A DNA stretch of 64,000 bases, taken from contig JAEVLN010000001.1 of NCBI GenBank assembly GCA_018350325.1, forward strand, positions 5,919,254-5,983,253, read 5' to 3'. A program made the translations under genes and the position numbers. Below, piece after piece: positions 11,501 through 22,430 of the stretch. The notes beneath the pieces were generated by a model, which saw nothing but the letters and a program-made list of their open reading frames with translations, did no database searches and had not been told where the DNA came from. Origin of the DNA: Globodera rostochiensis. Taxonomy: Eukaryota; Nematoda; Chromadorea; Rhabditida; Heteroderidae. The number at the start of each line of letters is the position of its first letter. Within the stretch, counting starts at the first letter, position 1.

Positions 11501-13751
11501 GACAGTACGGTGAACAATTCCATCAGTTGCTTCACCGAGCCCATGTCATCCAGCGGGTCTTCGACGCCTTGTCTGAATTCCCCTCATTGTCAACGTAAAA
11601 ACGCTAATTCTTCAACGCGATTTGTTCGTTTTGATAAAAAAACAATAAAATAATTAGGTCCATTGGAATGTGCAAAACCGACCTAACAACACTTTCACAA
11701 AGCGCTATCCTTGACTGTATGAAAGCAGTGCAAACTTTGGGAATGCAAGCGGAAATCTGCAACAAAAGTCATCAAAAAAAAAGTTTAATTTAAAAATTTG
11801 GCACCAATTCCACGTCCACCCGAGCGTAGCTGAGCGAGCCAGCGAGTTTACTCCAAAATGAGATCAGATAATAAATGCTATTCGTTGTGAAGAAGTGGGA
11901 CATCGACAGGCAATCCAAAGTGAATTTGGTGAGACTGTTCAGCAGCCCCGAGAAACTTTCGCATTTGGCCAACTCAGCGACTTGGTAGTTGGCCTTCATT
12001 CGACTGACAATTCGACAATATTGGTGGAAATTGTCCTGAAAACCGAAAATGAAAGGCAACGGACTTTATTATATAAAAATTCACTGACAGCCGTGTTTAG
12101 CTTCTCAGGCGCCTCCAAAACGCGTCTTAGGCCAGTCACAATTTGCTCCAAATACTTTTGTCTGTCGCTACTGTCAAAAAGCATTCGTCGGACGGAAGAG
12201 AGTTGGACCTGAAAAAGCCAAAACCGTTTAAAAAATAAATGAATTTGTTAATGTGTTCGGACATAAATAAATAGGTTTCCCCCCGGGGTTCTGAATTCAT
12301 CAAATTATGGGATCAATCGACCGACAGAGCTCCTGATGAGTAAAACGCACCAATGTTTGGAACACGTTTGCTATATGCTGACGTGGAAGCACAAAATAGA
12401 GATCGAACATGAGCTTGACGACCGACCGGTCGAGGAGAACTGAGGAGAATGGAAGATTTTGCTGTGGAAAAGTGAAATTTTTAAAACCTGGACGCCATTT
12501 GGCGGGGATCTGAATGTTGACGTTTTCGTCGAGAGTCTCGTCTTAAATGAGAAATTTCAAGAATTGAAATGAGTCGGCGAAACCCACCGAACATAGAGCC
12601 GACAAAGTCAAAGGAAACACTCGCCAAAGTGAGATCGACGGCTTGGGAGACGCAATTCAACTGAAATGTTTAAAAGAAAAATAAAAAAGATTATTCGTCC
12701 CAACAAAAACAGACATGGACTCCTTCGCCAAGTTGCTGTTGCTTTCCAACAACGCCCTCAACAATATCCAATGAGACGATGAAAATGTCCATCAAAAAAT
12801 TGTCACGAAAATCTCCGGAAATCTTCCGTTGTTTGCTAATTGAATCAAGCCCCTCGTCCTAAAAAACATAAACAAAATATAATAATATTTGAACTATGGA
12901 ATTATGGCAGAACTAATTGTCTTAAACAAAAAATCTCCGATTTTTGCTCTTTTGAGCAGATAAAATTTGTTAAAATTTCCTTGTTTTTCTGATGGCGATT
13001 CGAAAGGCCTTACCGAATTTGCTTCCTCCACCAGCGATCCAAGCAATTTCAATGCCAAAAGCCCCGCATCCGAACTTCCCTAAATTTAAATGTAAAGGCA
13101 ATTCGGGCAGTAAACGAACGCAATACCCTCGCCAATTTGAAGAGTTCTCTGACGGGCAATTGGAACGGGAGGGAATTTGTTTGCGGGTCCTTCTCCAACC
13201 ATCCGACTTTCGTCAAAAGTGAAAACAATTTGCACAACGGGTTCAAGATGAACGGTTGTAATGTTGGCCTTGCGATCAGATAGTCGAGAAGGTAATTTCC
13301 TAAATTAATTAATTAATATTATACAAATCGTCTGATCACAAACTCAATTGGAGGCGATCCTGGATGCTGAGACTGATCTTCCGGTTGAGCATTCGTTTCA
13401 GCGCTCCGGTGGCCACGACTTGTGCAAACGGTTGCTAAACCGAAAGTTATCAAATCTCCCAAAGGAGACGAAAGATCAATCGGGAAAAGCAAAATGGCTT
13501 ATTTGAGGAGGAGGAAAGCTCCCACCCAACCACCCGCCGACCTCTCCATCCTGTAACAGAAGTAAACAGTTGCCCAAGCAATCGGCCGAGTCTATCAGCT
13601 TAGACAAAGTCTCTTCGGCTTCGCGCCTTTCCTGTTCGTTCACCCCCTCGCAAAGGGAACGGCTCAGTCGGTTGAGAAACTAAAAAATGAGAAATTAAAA
13701 ATTTCGATGCAATCGAAGAATGCCAAAACTCACAGCGATGTTGTACAACAT
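8581..13751 (-). CDS. xpo-7: Exportin-7 / RanBP16-like nuclear transport receptor
   Basis: Importin-beta superfamily receptor that carries cargo through nuclear pores with Ran-GTP. Start is placed at the ATG at 13751 (MLYNIA, then FLNRLSRSLCEGVNEQE from 13679). Blocks matching XPO7 follow in order: DCLGNCLLLLQ (~13560), QPFAQVVATGALK (~13420), NYLLDYLIARP (~13290), RMKANYQVAELAKCE (~11980), RKRLIWLITMMGAGV (~11320), LYDGEVAARVWK (~11240), FRKAYISDQVMRESQVYEKL (~11030), GFVRDLRGIALAC (~10390), CQWSMSRPLLGLIIL (~8910) and FTQNLSSFRKEVE (~8660). The stop is at 8581. About 20 or more exons are present; most borders were not fixed base by base. Length looks close to the ~1,090-residue vertebrate protein. 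Exportin-7 is absent from some lineages, so retention is notable but not unusual. Confidence 0.88.
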
Positions 13752-14558
13752 CGGTGGCAATGCCGCTCTAACAATCTGTGATTCCTAATGCAATTGGAAT
13801 GTGTGCTGCTGAAAACCAAACCTTTACTAATTCAAATGACCAATAGCAAATTTCTAATTAATTTGGTTGTGCATACAACCCTGAATTCGAACATTTGGTC
13901 GAAAACTCACTCTTACAAAAATCAATTTTGGTATCAAAATCGTGTAATGAGAACGATTCAATCATAATTTGCCCAAATTCGATTCCCTCTTGCTCTTAAA
14001 CAAACAATTGCAAAATTGAATGGTGGGGGGATATAGTGTCTAACATTACACCGTCTGCCGCATCATTGAAAGTCGTCTACCTATTTGAATTTTTAAAAGG
14101 ATTGGCGATACATTTTACGCCAAGAATTGGGTAATTTGCTTTTCCTTTCTTTTCTTTTTTGTCGTACGGAGCTTATGTAAAATGGGAATCAGGGTATTAG
14201 AAATTTCAATAAGCAAATCGACGATGTAAGTTAAGTTAATCGATGTTTATCTCTTGAATAAATTCAACAAATTGTTGCTATACACAAATATATACGGTCA
14301 GATTAAGGATTAGGAATGGATTACCAAATAAATGACCAATGGGCGAACTAAAGATGAGAAAAGCAATATAAGAATAAAAAAATGAGCTTATGGACAAAAA
14401 CACGAAGTGGGGGAGGGGCATTTAGGAATGAATGAATGAATGGACGGACGGCACTTTTCCTTCAGAGATGCCGACCTCGAGATAGCAGCGACCTTTCACT
14501 TAGCCCCCCGTCTTCATTTGCATTTTCCTATTATATCTGAGAGCCCATGCCTTTTTGA
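13752..14558. other. Intergenic between exportin-7 and a minus-strand orphan
   Basis: AT-rich; no supported coding or RNA gene. Probably holds the exportin-7 promoter, since that gene starts at 13751 and reads away on the minus strand. Confidence 0.5.
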
Positions 14559-15084
14559 TCACTGCATTTTGTATTGTCCATTTCGTTTTGAAGAAGAATT
14601 GGGCTGTTGGCACACGTCGGCGGTCGTTGTCTCTTCCGCTTTTGCAACTTCACATATTGATGATCTTTTAAGTTTTGAATCGTGTGAATCAGACAGAATC
14701 AATTTTACACCCGAAGTGCAACCTCTCAGTGACGCGTTGCGGGAACGTTTTGATCGGATTGGATGCCACTGCAATTCTCTTCGACAAATCTCCGACAGAA
14801 CGCGTCTTTCCAATGTCCGCAAGCAAACGATGTCCAGGCTTCAAACTTTTGCGGTTTGTCGACCTCAATTTTGGCATATCGTCGAGCGCATCAAAGCCAT
14901 TTTCGCATTTTGCTATCGCTGAAGCAGAAATAATGAGGGAAAAAATATGTTTTGTGTGAGTCACTCCCTCACCCGCCGGCGTCGATCCCCCACTCTCAAA
15001 CTCCTCACTTTCACTACCATCCCTCCTGAAACGAATCAATCCCACCCTCCTCAGGAACTCTTCGTCGCTTCCCGAACGTCTCAT
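14559..15084 (-). CDS. Small hypothetical protein, three exons
   Basis: Unrecognised. The ATG at 15084 opens MRRSGSDEEFLRRVGLIRFR, followed by an acidic Ser/Glu stretch. A good donor (GGCGG|GTGAGG) joins in phase to CAG|CGATAGC, giving ALDDMPKLRSTNRKS and TRSVGDLSKRIAVA. A second, ~45-bp intron (GTGTAAAA...AAAAG) is inferred to reach SSICEVAKAEETTTADV and the stop at 14559. The total is about 145 residues, basic in the middle, with no signal peptide or membrane segment. The sequence before the ATG ends in AAAACAG, which could be a spliced-leader or cis acceptor. Without a homologue the function is unknown. Confidence 0.5.
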
Positions 15085-15907
15085 TCCGCTGTTTTCTACT
15101 ATAATACAGAATAAATAAACAAACGCAACAACAAAAAAAACAAAGCAACCATTTGGCGAATCAAGCAAAACCTTAGAAATTTATTTTATTTTCAAAAAAT
15201 AAAAAAAATGCCTCACTTCTCGGGCCTTGGCATTAAAGCCTCGATGGGGGGCAGGGTTTCTAATTGGAGTTGAATGTTGGCTCATTTCAGCAGGGGTGAG
15301 TAAAATAATGAATCAATTTTTCAATTTTCAAAAAATGGAGGCCACGAAGCGGGAGGAGAAAACTGTGCGACAGCCCCCCCCCCCCCTCCCCACGCCCACT
15401 AATCGGACGTGACTTAAGGGATTACTTTCAATTGCTGGACATTCTCAGCGACGGTGTGCAGAGAAAAGCCATTGTTAATGGCTCCATTTCCGCCTAACAA
15501 CGCGGCCCGTTCCCCGCCATTGTATTAATAATGAGTACGGCGGCGTACGCCAATCGCCCCGTGGGAGTAATTTTATGAAAGGAAAACGAAGGTGTTAAAT
15601 TGCCTAAACGTTTTGAGTAATTATCAAAGTCTGCCCGCCCGATAAAAGCAATTAAATTGTGAAAGAGAAGAAACAAATGCCGTGGAGATCAATGTTTATT
15701 AAACCAAACTATTCAGTGCGCAAAAAAGCGCGTAATGCATTTTGAACAAATGAACGAATGGAGGCAACCATGTAGTTTTTATCAACAAAAATCGAGCCAA
15801 ATTTAATGGATAAAGTCAGAAAACATTGGCTTTTCATTTTTTCCACGAATGGACCAAACTACAAATTGCCTAGATTCAATGGCATAAGTAAGCGTCAATA
15901 CTGTGCA
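15085..15907. other. Intergenic, AT-rich
   Basis: No supported gene. It holds a poly-C run near 15372-15385 and AT-rich sequence; it separates the 3' end of the Headcase-like gene from the 5' end of the orphan, both on the minus strand. Confidence 0.5.
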
Positions 15908-17960
15908 TCATTTTAAATAATTGTATGGACTTGGGTAATTGCAGTTCTGCAACACCTTTATCAGCAACACTTCTACTCCCTCCACGTTACTTTGACCGCA
16001 TGATGCATTCTTATAGCGATGCGGTATCAGTAGCCGAGGTAACTTAGCATCGGCCTTAAAAAAATGCGGAGACAGAAAGAAGAGGCGTAAAAGAATGAGG
16101 AGAATTCATACCATCAACAGTTCACCAAGAAAGAACCCTGGCTTGCCAAAAAGGGTGTATTGTCTTCCTCCCTGAACACGACATTTCAAATTAAGACCAT
16201 TGCCCTTCCCCATCTGTGAGATTTCAACATTAAAAGGGTCAGGGGAATGGCCGCGGCCCCCGCCCTCCGAAATTTAAATTTGCCGTCTTTTGAAATTTAG
16301 TTTTAAGTGGATTTATTCTGGGCGAAATTTCAGTGCTGTTTTGTGACGATTTTTTTTCAAAAATATTTCTTTTTTTCAAAAAAAAAAAGGCTGATTCGAC
16401 GGCGCATTAAATGCCCATAAAAGCAGATTTTTGAGTCAGCCTCGCCCGAAAGCTATGGTTTGGCTTCACATTAGCGGAGTGTTCAGACTGGGGTCTCGTA
16501 TAGTATAACGTAGGCCCGCCAGAAGGCTATTTTGGATAAACTCATTTTCGACGATATGCTGCCCCCCCCCACCGGTTAAGGCCTTGCTTGACCCACCTGA
16601 TCTCCGCCCTCAGACGGCAGGTCTGCTTTGACGACTTCCTCTTCATGTTTATGGACAACTTCTTGGCCACTCGAGTCGACCACTTTCTTCGTTGGCGCTT
16701 CTTCGTCTTTCTTCTGATTAACTCGTTTCTCTCTCGCTACAAGAACATTCTTCGGAGGAGGCGCACTTTCTTTCAGCAATTTCGTCTGCGATTTACGTTG
16801 TTTTGATGATGAAAGTGTTGGTTGAAGTCCAGGAATTCTTGTTTTCGAGCTGGGCCGATCATCCGACAGCTTAAATTGTGCTCAATTATTTCCTGTCAAT
16901 TTAATTTATCGTTAGAGTGCACTGGTTTAGGCTTTTCCACAATCAACTTCGATTTGCAAGGAGCCGGCGTCGACGTCCTTCGCATGTCATAAGCAAAGTC
17001 CGACTCACTCTCGCTCAGAAACGCCTGTCCATAGAAAAGTGCTGAGGACGAGTGCGAAGATTGGCCATAGCTCATTCTTCTTCCATTCAAAATTTCGCCT
17101 TACACCAAAATTCTTGTAAATGTGTGTGCTCACCGATTGATGCCGGCGCTGAATCCGTTCTGTAGCAGTTCGGCCGCGACGGGCACGTTGCTGTTAAAGT
17201 TGAGCAGCGGGAGTTTGTTCTTCTTCTTTTTTCGTTGTCTGTTGTCGACTTGTGACTGTGGACACTTCTTAGCCAATTCCAGTTCATGCTTCTAAGAGAG
17301 GGAAGAAGCATTCATTGTGGGTTAAGATGGCAGTGCTTGACGCCCGCCGACCGAACGGACCTTGTAAAACTCAACATCGCGACTCATAAGCCCTTTACCG
17401 CAGCGGCAAGGGATTTCGTTTTTGATCAACGTGAGCCCTTTTCTCTCCCAAAGATTGCATCGGAGTTGCGAAGCAGTCCACCCACGAGCAGAGCCTTAAC
17501 AAAAAAAACGCAAAAATGATCAGCAACAACAATCGGTTGTCTGCACCACCCGCCTCGACTGCTAAGAATCTTTAGGAGGTTCTGCTCCAATTGCTCAAAA
17601 CACGCGTCGTGCAGCAAAAATTTCACCAAAGGACATTTGTCATTTGTGCAACGCATACGCACGCCGGAGTCTTCGCCGTCAACAATCGGCGGTTTGGGAA
17701 TATCTGGAAAAGAAAGAGCGGGGGATGAGCAACAACGGAGCACACACATTATTTTACCTTTGCACACGCAAGAAACTTTTGGCACAGGACAGTCAGTCTT
17801 CTCATTGTACGACTCCAACTCACTGGCCACGCTGAACAACAACAAATTTAAATGACATGGAGCAAAATTTACGCAAATATTATAGTTAATTTATACTCAT
17901 TGGACGCATAAATTCTTACCCACTCGAGCATCCTCCAGAGATTTTTTTCCATTTAGACAT
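15908..17960 (-). CDS. Headcase (HECA)-like protein
   Basis: Headcase proteins are cytoplasmic regulators of proliferation and differentiation in animals. The N-terminal cysteine-rich signature is clear: VPKVSCVCK, DSGVRMRCTNDKCP, LLHDACFEQLEQNLLKIL, GWTASQLRCNLWERKG, and IPCRCGKGLMSRDVEFYK matching the family CxCGRGHLRKDL motif. The start is the ATG at 17960. Joining DACFEQLEQ...SSRG to SARGWTAS in frame requires a GC-AG intron (17495-17553). Downstream exons give a Lys-rich linker (QRKKKKNKLPLL), a Ser-rich stretch and a Pro/Lys-rich stretch. After an intron comes MGKGNGLNLKCRVQGG...KLPRLLIPHRYKN, ending at a stop at 15908. These last two exons join in phase 0, but I could not match them with certainty to the HECA C-terminus; they could be a separate gene. 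Confidence 0.72.
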
Positions 17961-19511
17961 CTGAAATTAAGTTTAAATTACATGACCAATCTATAAAGAA
18001 GGAAATTTGAATTTCTTAAAACACCCCTTTAAAACGGTTTTTAAATTAAAAAAGATCCCTAATTTATTTCATATAACACAAACCTTTTCCCGAATAATCG
18101 TGACAGCCGTTTTAGGAGTAACTACCATACAAGGAAATACTATGAGACGTTATTTACAGCTCTTAAAACAAGTCGCAAGAAATTCTCTGCTTATTTCAAT
18201 GCTAAGGTATTTATTAATTAACGAAGGACACCTCATACTGTTGCGACGGAATCCCAGAATTGGAAATATAATTTCTAAAAAATCCTAACAATTGGTCAAG
18301 CCGGTAGGAGCTGCCGTGACCATGCAAAAAAAGCTCGATTTTTTATGGAAAACGCAAGGGGTTGCCACTCGTGCATTTGGTCTCTGCTGCTTTGGCACAC
18401 CACCCGTACGGGCTCCAATCTCAAAACCCATTTTTGGATTTCAGATTTTTTCTCATTAGCGTCGGATGCTACACCCTAATTTGAGGAATTCTTAAAGCGA
18501 AAAAGTCAATGAATCACTCTTTACGCAGCAAAGCGTTTTTTTCTGATACTGAAAGGGAAATTTAAATGCGTTTAGTTAATAATTTCAACGAAGGAAGCAA
18601 ATGATTTTTGGAAAAATGGAAAGAGCGGGTGCTTCACATATATTTTGGTATTCATTGATAGCAGGCAAACACCAAACAAACCAAAGGGATGAATGGGATA
18701 AAGTCAGTCGATTAGATTGACCGGACGCCGTGCAGAAACAACGCTCTCCCCCCGCAGGGGCCCCGACCATTGGCCCGTTCCAATCGTAGGAAAATGGAAA
18801 TGATGGAAAAGGATGGGCACAAGCAAAAGAGGGAAAGAGACAGACGGGGGGGGGGGAACAAGGAAGGCCCGGGGGGGGGGGACGATGTTAAAGAAGCGTA
18901 TGGAGGGAGGAATGAAGCAAAAGTCAAGTGATGGGAAAGGACGGGGGGATAGGGGTAAAAAACAGCACCAACAAAATCAAAACAATCTCTGAAAGGCAAA
19001 AAAAGTGGGACAAAAGGTTGCAAATTGTTACATTAAGAGTTGCAATGTCATTGGTTTTCGAGTGTGTGAATTCGTTATTTTAAATGTGTAAATAAAGATT
19101 GTTACAATTGATTCATTCATAAATTCACCAACTTGACTTTTTCATTTAAATATAGGTAATTAGATAATCACAAAAAAACGAAGATTATGACTTATAACTT
19201 TACTTATTCATTCACCATCAAGGGCATAATAAAGTCCGCCACTAATAGAGGTGATAATGAGTCAAGCGGGAGGGGGGGGGGGGTCTTTTTGTGTGTTGCT
19301 AAATATTTCCAAAATTTTACATCAATGCGATTCGATCAACTTATCAATGTGTGATTTATCGATGAACAAATTAAGACTTTTTTGTTTCGGTGTAGCTGTG
19401 ATTTTTCCCAAAGGATTTACCTAACAAAAGGAAGGTCCCCAAGTGCCCGTGGAGTTTTGGGATGAAGCAGGGCTGTTACGGTAATTTTTGTAGGAATGGG
19501 AGGGGTGGCAC
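17961..19511. other. Intergenic between Headcase-like gene and hAT-like elements
   Basis: AT-rich to 18580, then poly-G runs (18847-18883, 19271-19282). No gene supported. Likely contains the Headcase promoter near 17.96-18.3 kb. Confidence 0.45.
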
Positions 19512-19791
19512 CAGGGACGTAGCTAGAAAAAAATTTCGGAGGGGGGAATTGATCCATCTGAGCGCGGCGCTCAGATGGCATTCCCATTTGAGCGCCAGGG
19601 GCGGCCCGGCGGTGCCGATAGGCGCCGCCGGGAAAATTTTTTTGATTTTTGATGGCAATTTGTTAAGAAAATTGATCAAAAAGTTGTAAAAGTGTAAAAC
19701 AATAGGGTCCCCCCTCTTGTTTTTTTTTTCTGAAATTTCATTTCGGGGGGGGGGAATTCCCCCCCCCGCCCCCCCCCTGGCTACGTCCCTG
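19512..19791. mobile_element. hAT-like non-autonomous transposon (MITE), 280 bp
   Basis: Terminal inverted repeats CAGGGACGTAGCTAG / CTGGCTACGTCCCTG lie exactly between two copies of the 8-bp target duplication GGTGGCAC (19504-19511 and 19792-19799). An 8-bp duplication and CAGGG-type ends are hallmarks of hAT elements. The interior has no transposase. It holds a perfect 12-bp-arm hairpin (19554-19578) and one copy of the GC-rich module described at 19608. Confidence 0.92.
19608..19630. repeat. GGCGGTGCCGATAGGCGCCG module, copy 1
   Basis: A near-palindromic GC-rich 22-24-mer. Other copies or variants are at 20196-20220, 20347-20370, 20514-20537 and, in reverse orientation, around 33600-33625. 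A short fragment is near 27973 in a calmodulin intron. Confidence 0.85.
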
Positions 19792-19961
19792 GGTGGCACA
19801 AATTTTTTTTTGAGGTTTAACGATATTTGTTAAGGAAAAAAAAACTTTTTATTGTCATTTTTTCCCCCAATAAGTCCACGAGGATCCCGAAAGACTACAA
19901 AAATCTGCTTTTCAAAAAAATACTCATTGATCTTTCCAAAACCACAGAATGAGGAACAAAT

Positions 19962-20821
19962 TAGAGCCCGGTAAAAAAAAATTTCCGGGAACGGGAACGG
20001 GGTTTTCAAAAAGAACGGGACGGGAATCCCGAACGGGAATCCCGTCTTTTTCCCGTTCCCGTAGAAATCCCGTTCAATTTTTAACGGGAATCCCGCGGGA
20101 ACGGGAAAAATTTTGAAAATTTTTAAACTAAGAATTTTTCGAAATTATTTTGGCGGGCACTTTGAGATAAATTTCTGATATACAATTGGAGGGTCCGACA
20201 ACGCCGATAGGCGCCGTCGGAAAATTTTTAAAACATTTTTGTTAAGAAAATTGCTCAAAATTTTCGAATTTTTTCCGATTTGCGAATTTTTCAAAATTCA
20301 AATTTTTGAGAATTTCTTTTCTCGAGGTGGAGGGGGGGGGGAGGGTCGGCGGTGCCGATAGGCGCCGCCGAGAAAATTTTGCATTTTTTGCTCAATTTGA
20401 TAAGAGATTTGCTACCAAAATCTTAAAAATACGGAAGTTTTTTTAAGCTTTTGAAATCTTAATTGATTCAGAAAATCAGAAACCAACAGAATATGGCACA
20501 TTTTGGGTGGGTTCGGCGGTGCCGATAGGCGCCGCCGTTAAAAAATTTTGAAATTTAAGCATTTTTGTGATGAAAATTGGTACAAAATTGTTAAATTTTT
20601 GAAAACATTTCGCCAAGAAAAATAAACGGGAACGGGAAAAATACTGAAATAAAATTTCCGGGAACGGGAACGGGGTTTTCAAAAAGAACGGGACGGGAAT
20701 CCCGAACGGGAATCCCGTCTTTTTCCCGTTCCCGTAAAAAATCCCGCCCGGCGAAAAAGACGGGAACGGGACCGGGATTCCCGTACTTTTCCCGCGGGAA
20801 TCCCGTTCCCGCCGGGCTCTA
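19962..20821. mobile_element. hAT-like non-autonomous transposon, 860 bp
   Basis: Ends are TAGAGCCCGG and CCGGGCTCTA, flanked by a perfect 8-bp target duplication GAACAAAT (19954-19961 and 20822-20829). Two 86-bp direct repeats that appear identical, built from ACGGGA/TCCCGT units, lie at 19978-20063 and 20651-20736. The core carries three copies of the GC-rich module (20196, 20347, 20514). There is no coding capacity for a transposase, so mobility would need a helper. Confidence 0.92.
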
Positions 20822-21215
20822 GAACAAATCCACAGATTATCGGAGCTCTGGTGTACACGTCCTTTTGCGTCCCTTATTGAAATTTTTGTAATTTTTTGAG
20901 AATTTCTTTTAAAACAGAAGGCCAAATTAGAGACAGAAGGCCAAATTAGTTTATTTTCAACAAATTTTACTTTACTATTTAATTTTTCTTGGAAATTGCT
21001 TAAAAAATGCAACAATTTGCTTATTCTTGTCCAACCATTCCTAAAAAACTTCAAAAAAATAGCACCATATTTTTTGGATTTTGACTGAGTTGGTACCTAT
21101 GTAAAACCATCAAATAAAAAATAAATTGTTTTTTTTCAGTTCTAACTAAAGGTCGCAAATTGAGTATTAACTCTTTTCCATTCAAAAAGACATTCACCGT
21201 TCACAAGCCGGATCA

Positions 21216-22430
21216 ATGACTGATCATCAACAAGATACAAATAAACGTCGAACGCGTCGGTCGCTGTTTGGGTCCGGGAGACCAAATGACACCGACGAAT
21301 GGCTGCGAAGTTTTATAAATTTTTTTTTGTTTTTGTGTAATTATTTTTTAGACTTGGAGAACAATGCGATGGAGGAGAAAGTTCGCCAGTGGAATTTCGA
21401 TTTTCGGCGTGGGCGTCCGTTGAAAAAGGCCGGAGTTGATTCTCCGTCTTCGAGCCACGTTTATGAGGCAGTTGATGAACGCGAGGTACCCTTAATCATG
21501 ACCAAACCTTTAAAAAATGTTTTGGGGGATTAGGGTGGACTGCAACTCTATTAGGGAATCGAGAGCAATTTTTCCGAAATGCAGGGCCCGGATTTGGAAA
21601 AAATCGGAATCCAAGTAATGGAGAAGTTCCCGGCAATGCATCGGGAATTCGCTATTTTGTTAAGGAAATTTGTCCAAAAGTGGAAAAAAATTAGATGACA
21701 GGGAAATGTTGAAATTTAAGTGATTTTTTAAAGAAATAAAAACTGGAATAAACTTTCTTTTGGAAGACGGGCTCTTGAAATTTTATGCTTTTTCTTGCGC
21801 GATTTTATTAAAATATTCTTTGGGGAAGGGGGCAGGTTTGACGGCGCCGTCGTTGAATTTTTACAAATTTTGCTAAGAAATTTGATCCAAAAACTAAATT
21901 AAAAAATTTTTGCCGCGTTTTTCAAACCGAGTTTGGCTAAATTTTTCGAGTCGAGCTTTCAGTCGGAAAAACCCCGAGTTTCGATCGGCAACCTTGTTTC
22001 ATACATTTTTTTATATCTTTTTCTACTTTTTTATTTTTAGGATTGGAGAGCACCGTAAAATAGGTGCCGCCGGGGAAATTTTTTCATTTTCCTGAATATG
22101 CCAACTTTCCCTTTCAAATTTCGAAACATAACGATGTGCTTAATAAAAGCGTTCATTCTTCATTTTGCTATCTTTCATCTTTTCATTTAGGTCCCTGAGT
22201 TCTATCGTACGAAAACAATTCGTCCTGTTACGGCTTCTCGTCCGTCTGTTCAGGACCAGATGTCGCCCCGGAAGCCGCCTCTGAAGCCGTCCGAATCCCT
22301 GAAGACCGAGCCGACTTTCTCGGCAAAGGAAGAGTCTGCGGCGTTGTTCAGTCCGCGCAAGAGCAAACGGTTGCGGAAGGCGAATTCGACGGAGAGCACG
22401 CCGCAGAAGAAAAAGAAGAGAGTCGGGTGA
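21216..22430 (+). CDS. cki-1: Cyclin-dependent kinase inhibitor, p27Kip1/CKI-1 family
   Basis: Nuclear inhibitor of cyclin-CDK complexes controlling G1 arrest. Exons 21216-21309, 21352-21485 and 22191-22430 give 155 codons in phase. The family inhibitory domain is visible in order: the cyclin-binding RRSLFG (family RNLFG), a helix, the CDK-binding RQWNFDF, and PEFYRTK where p27 has the 3-10 helix LPEFYYRP. The PEFY element begins exactly at the third exon after a 705-bp intron. The C-terminus is Ser/Pro-rich and ends in basic clusters (PRKSKRLRK, KKKKRVG) that look like a nuclear localisation signal. The gene lies just right of two transposons; its second intron contains AT-rich sequence and one degraded GC-rich module. 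Confidence 0.88.
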
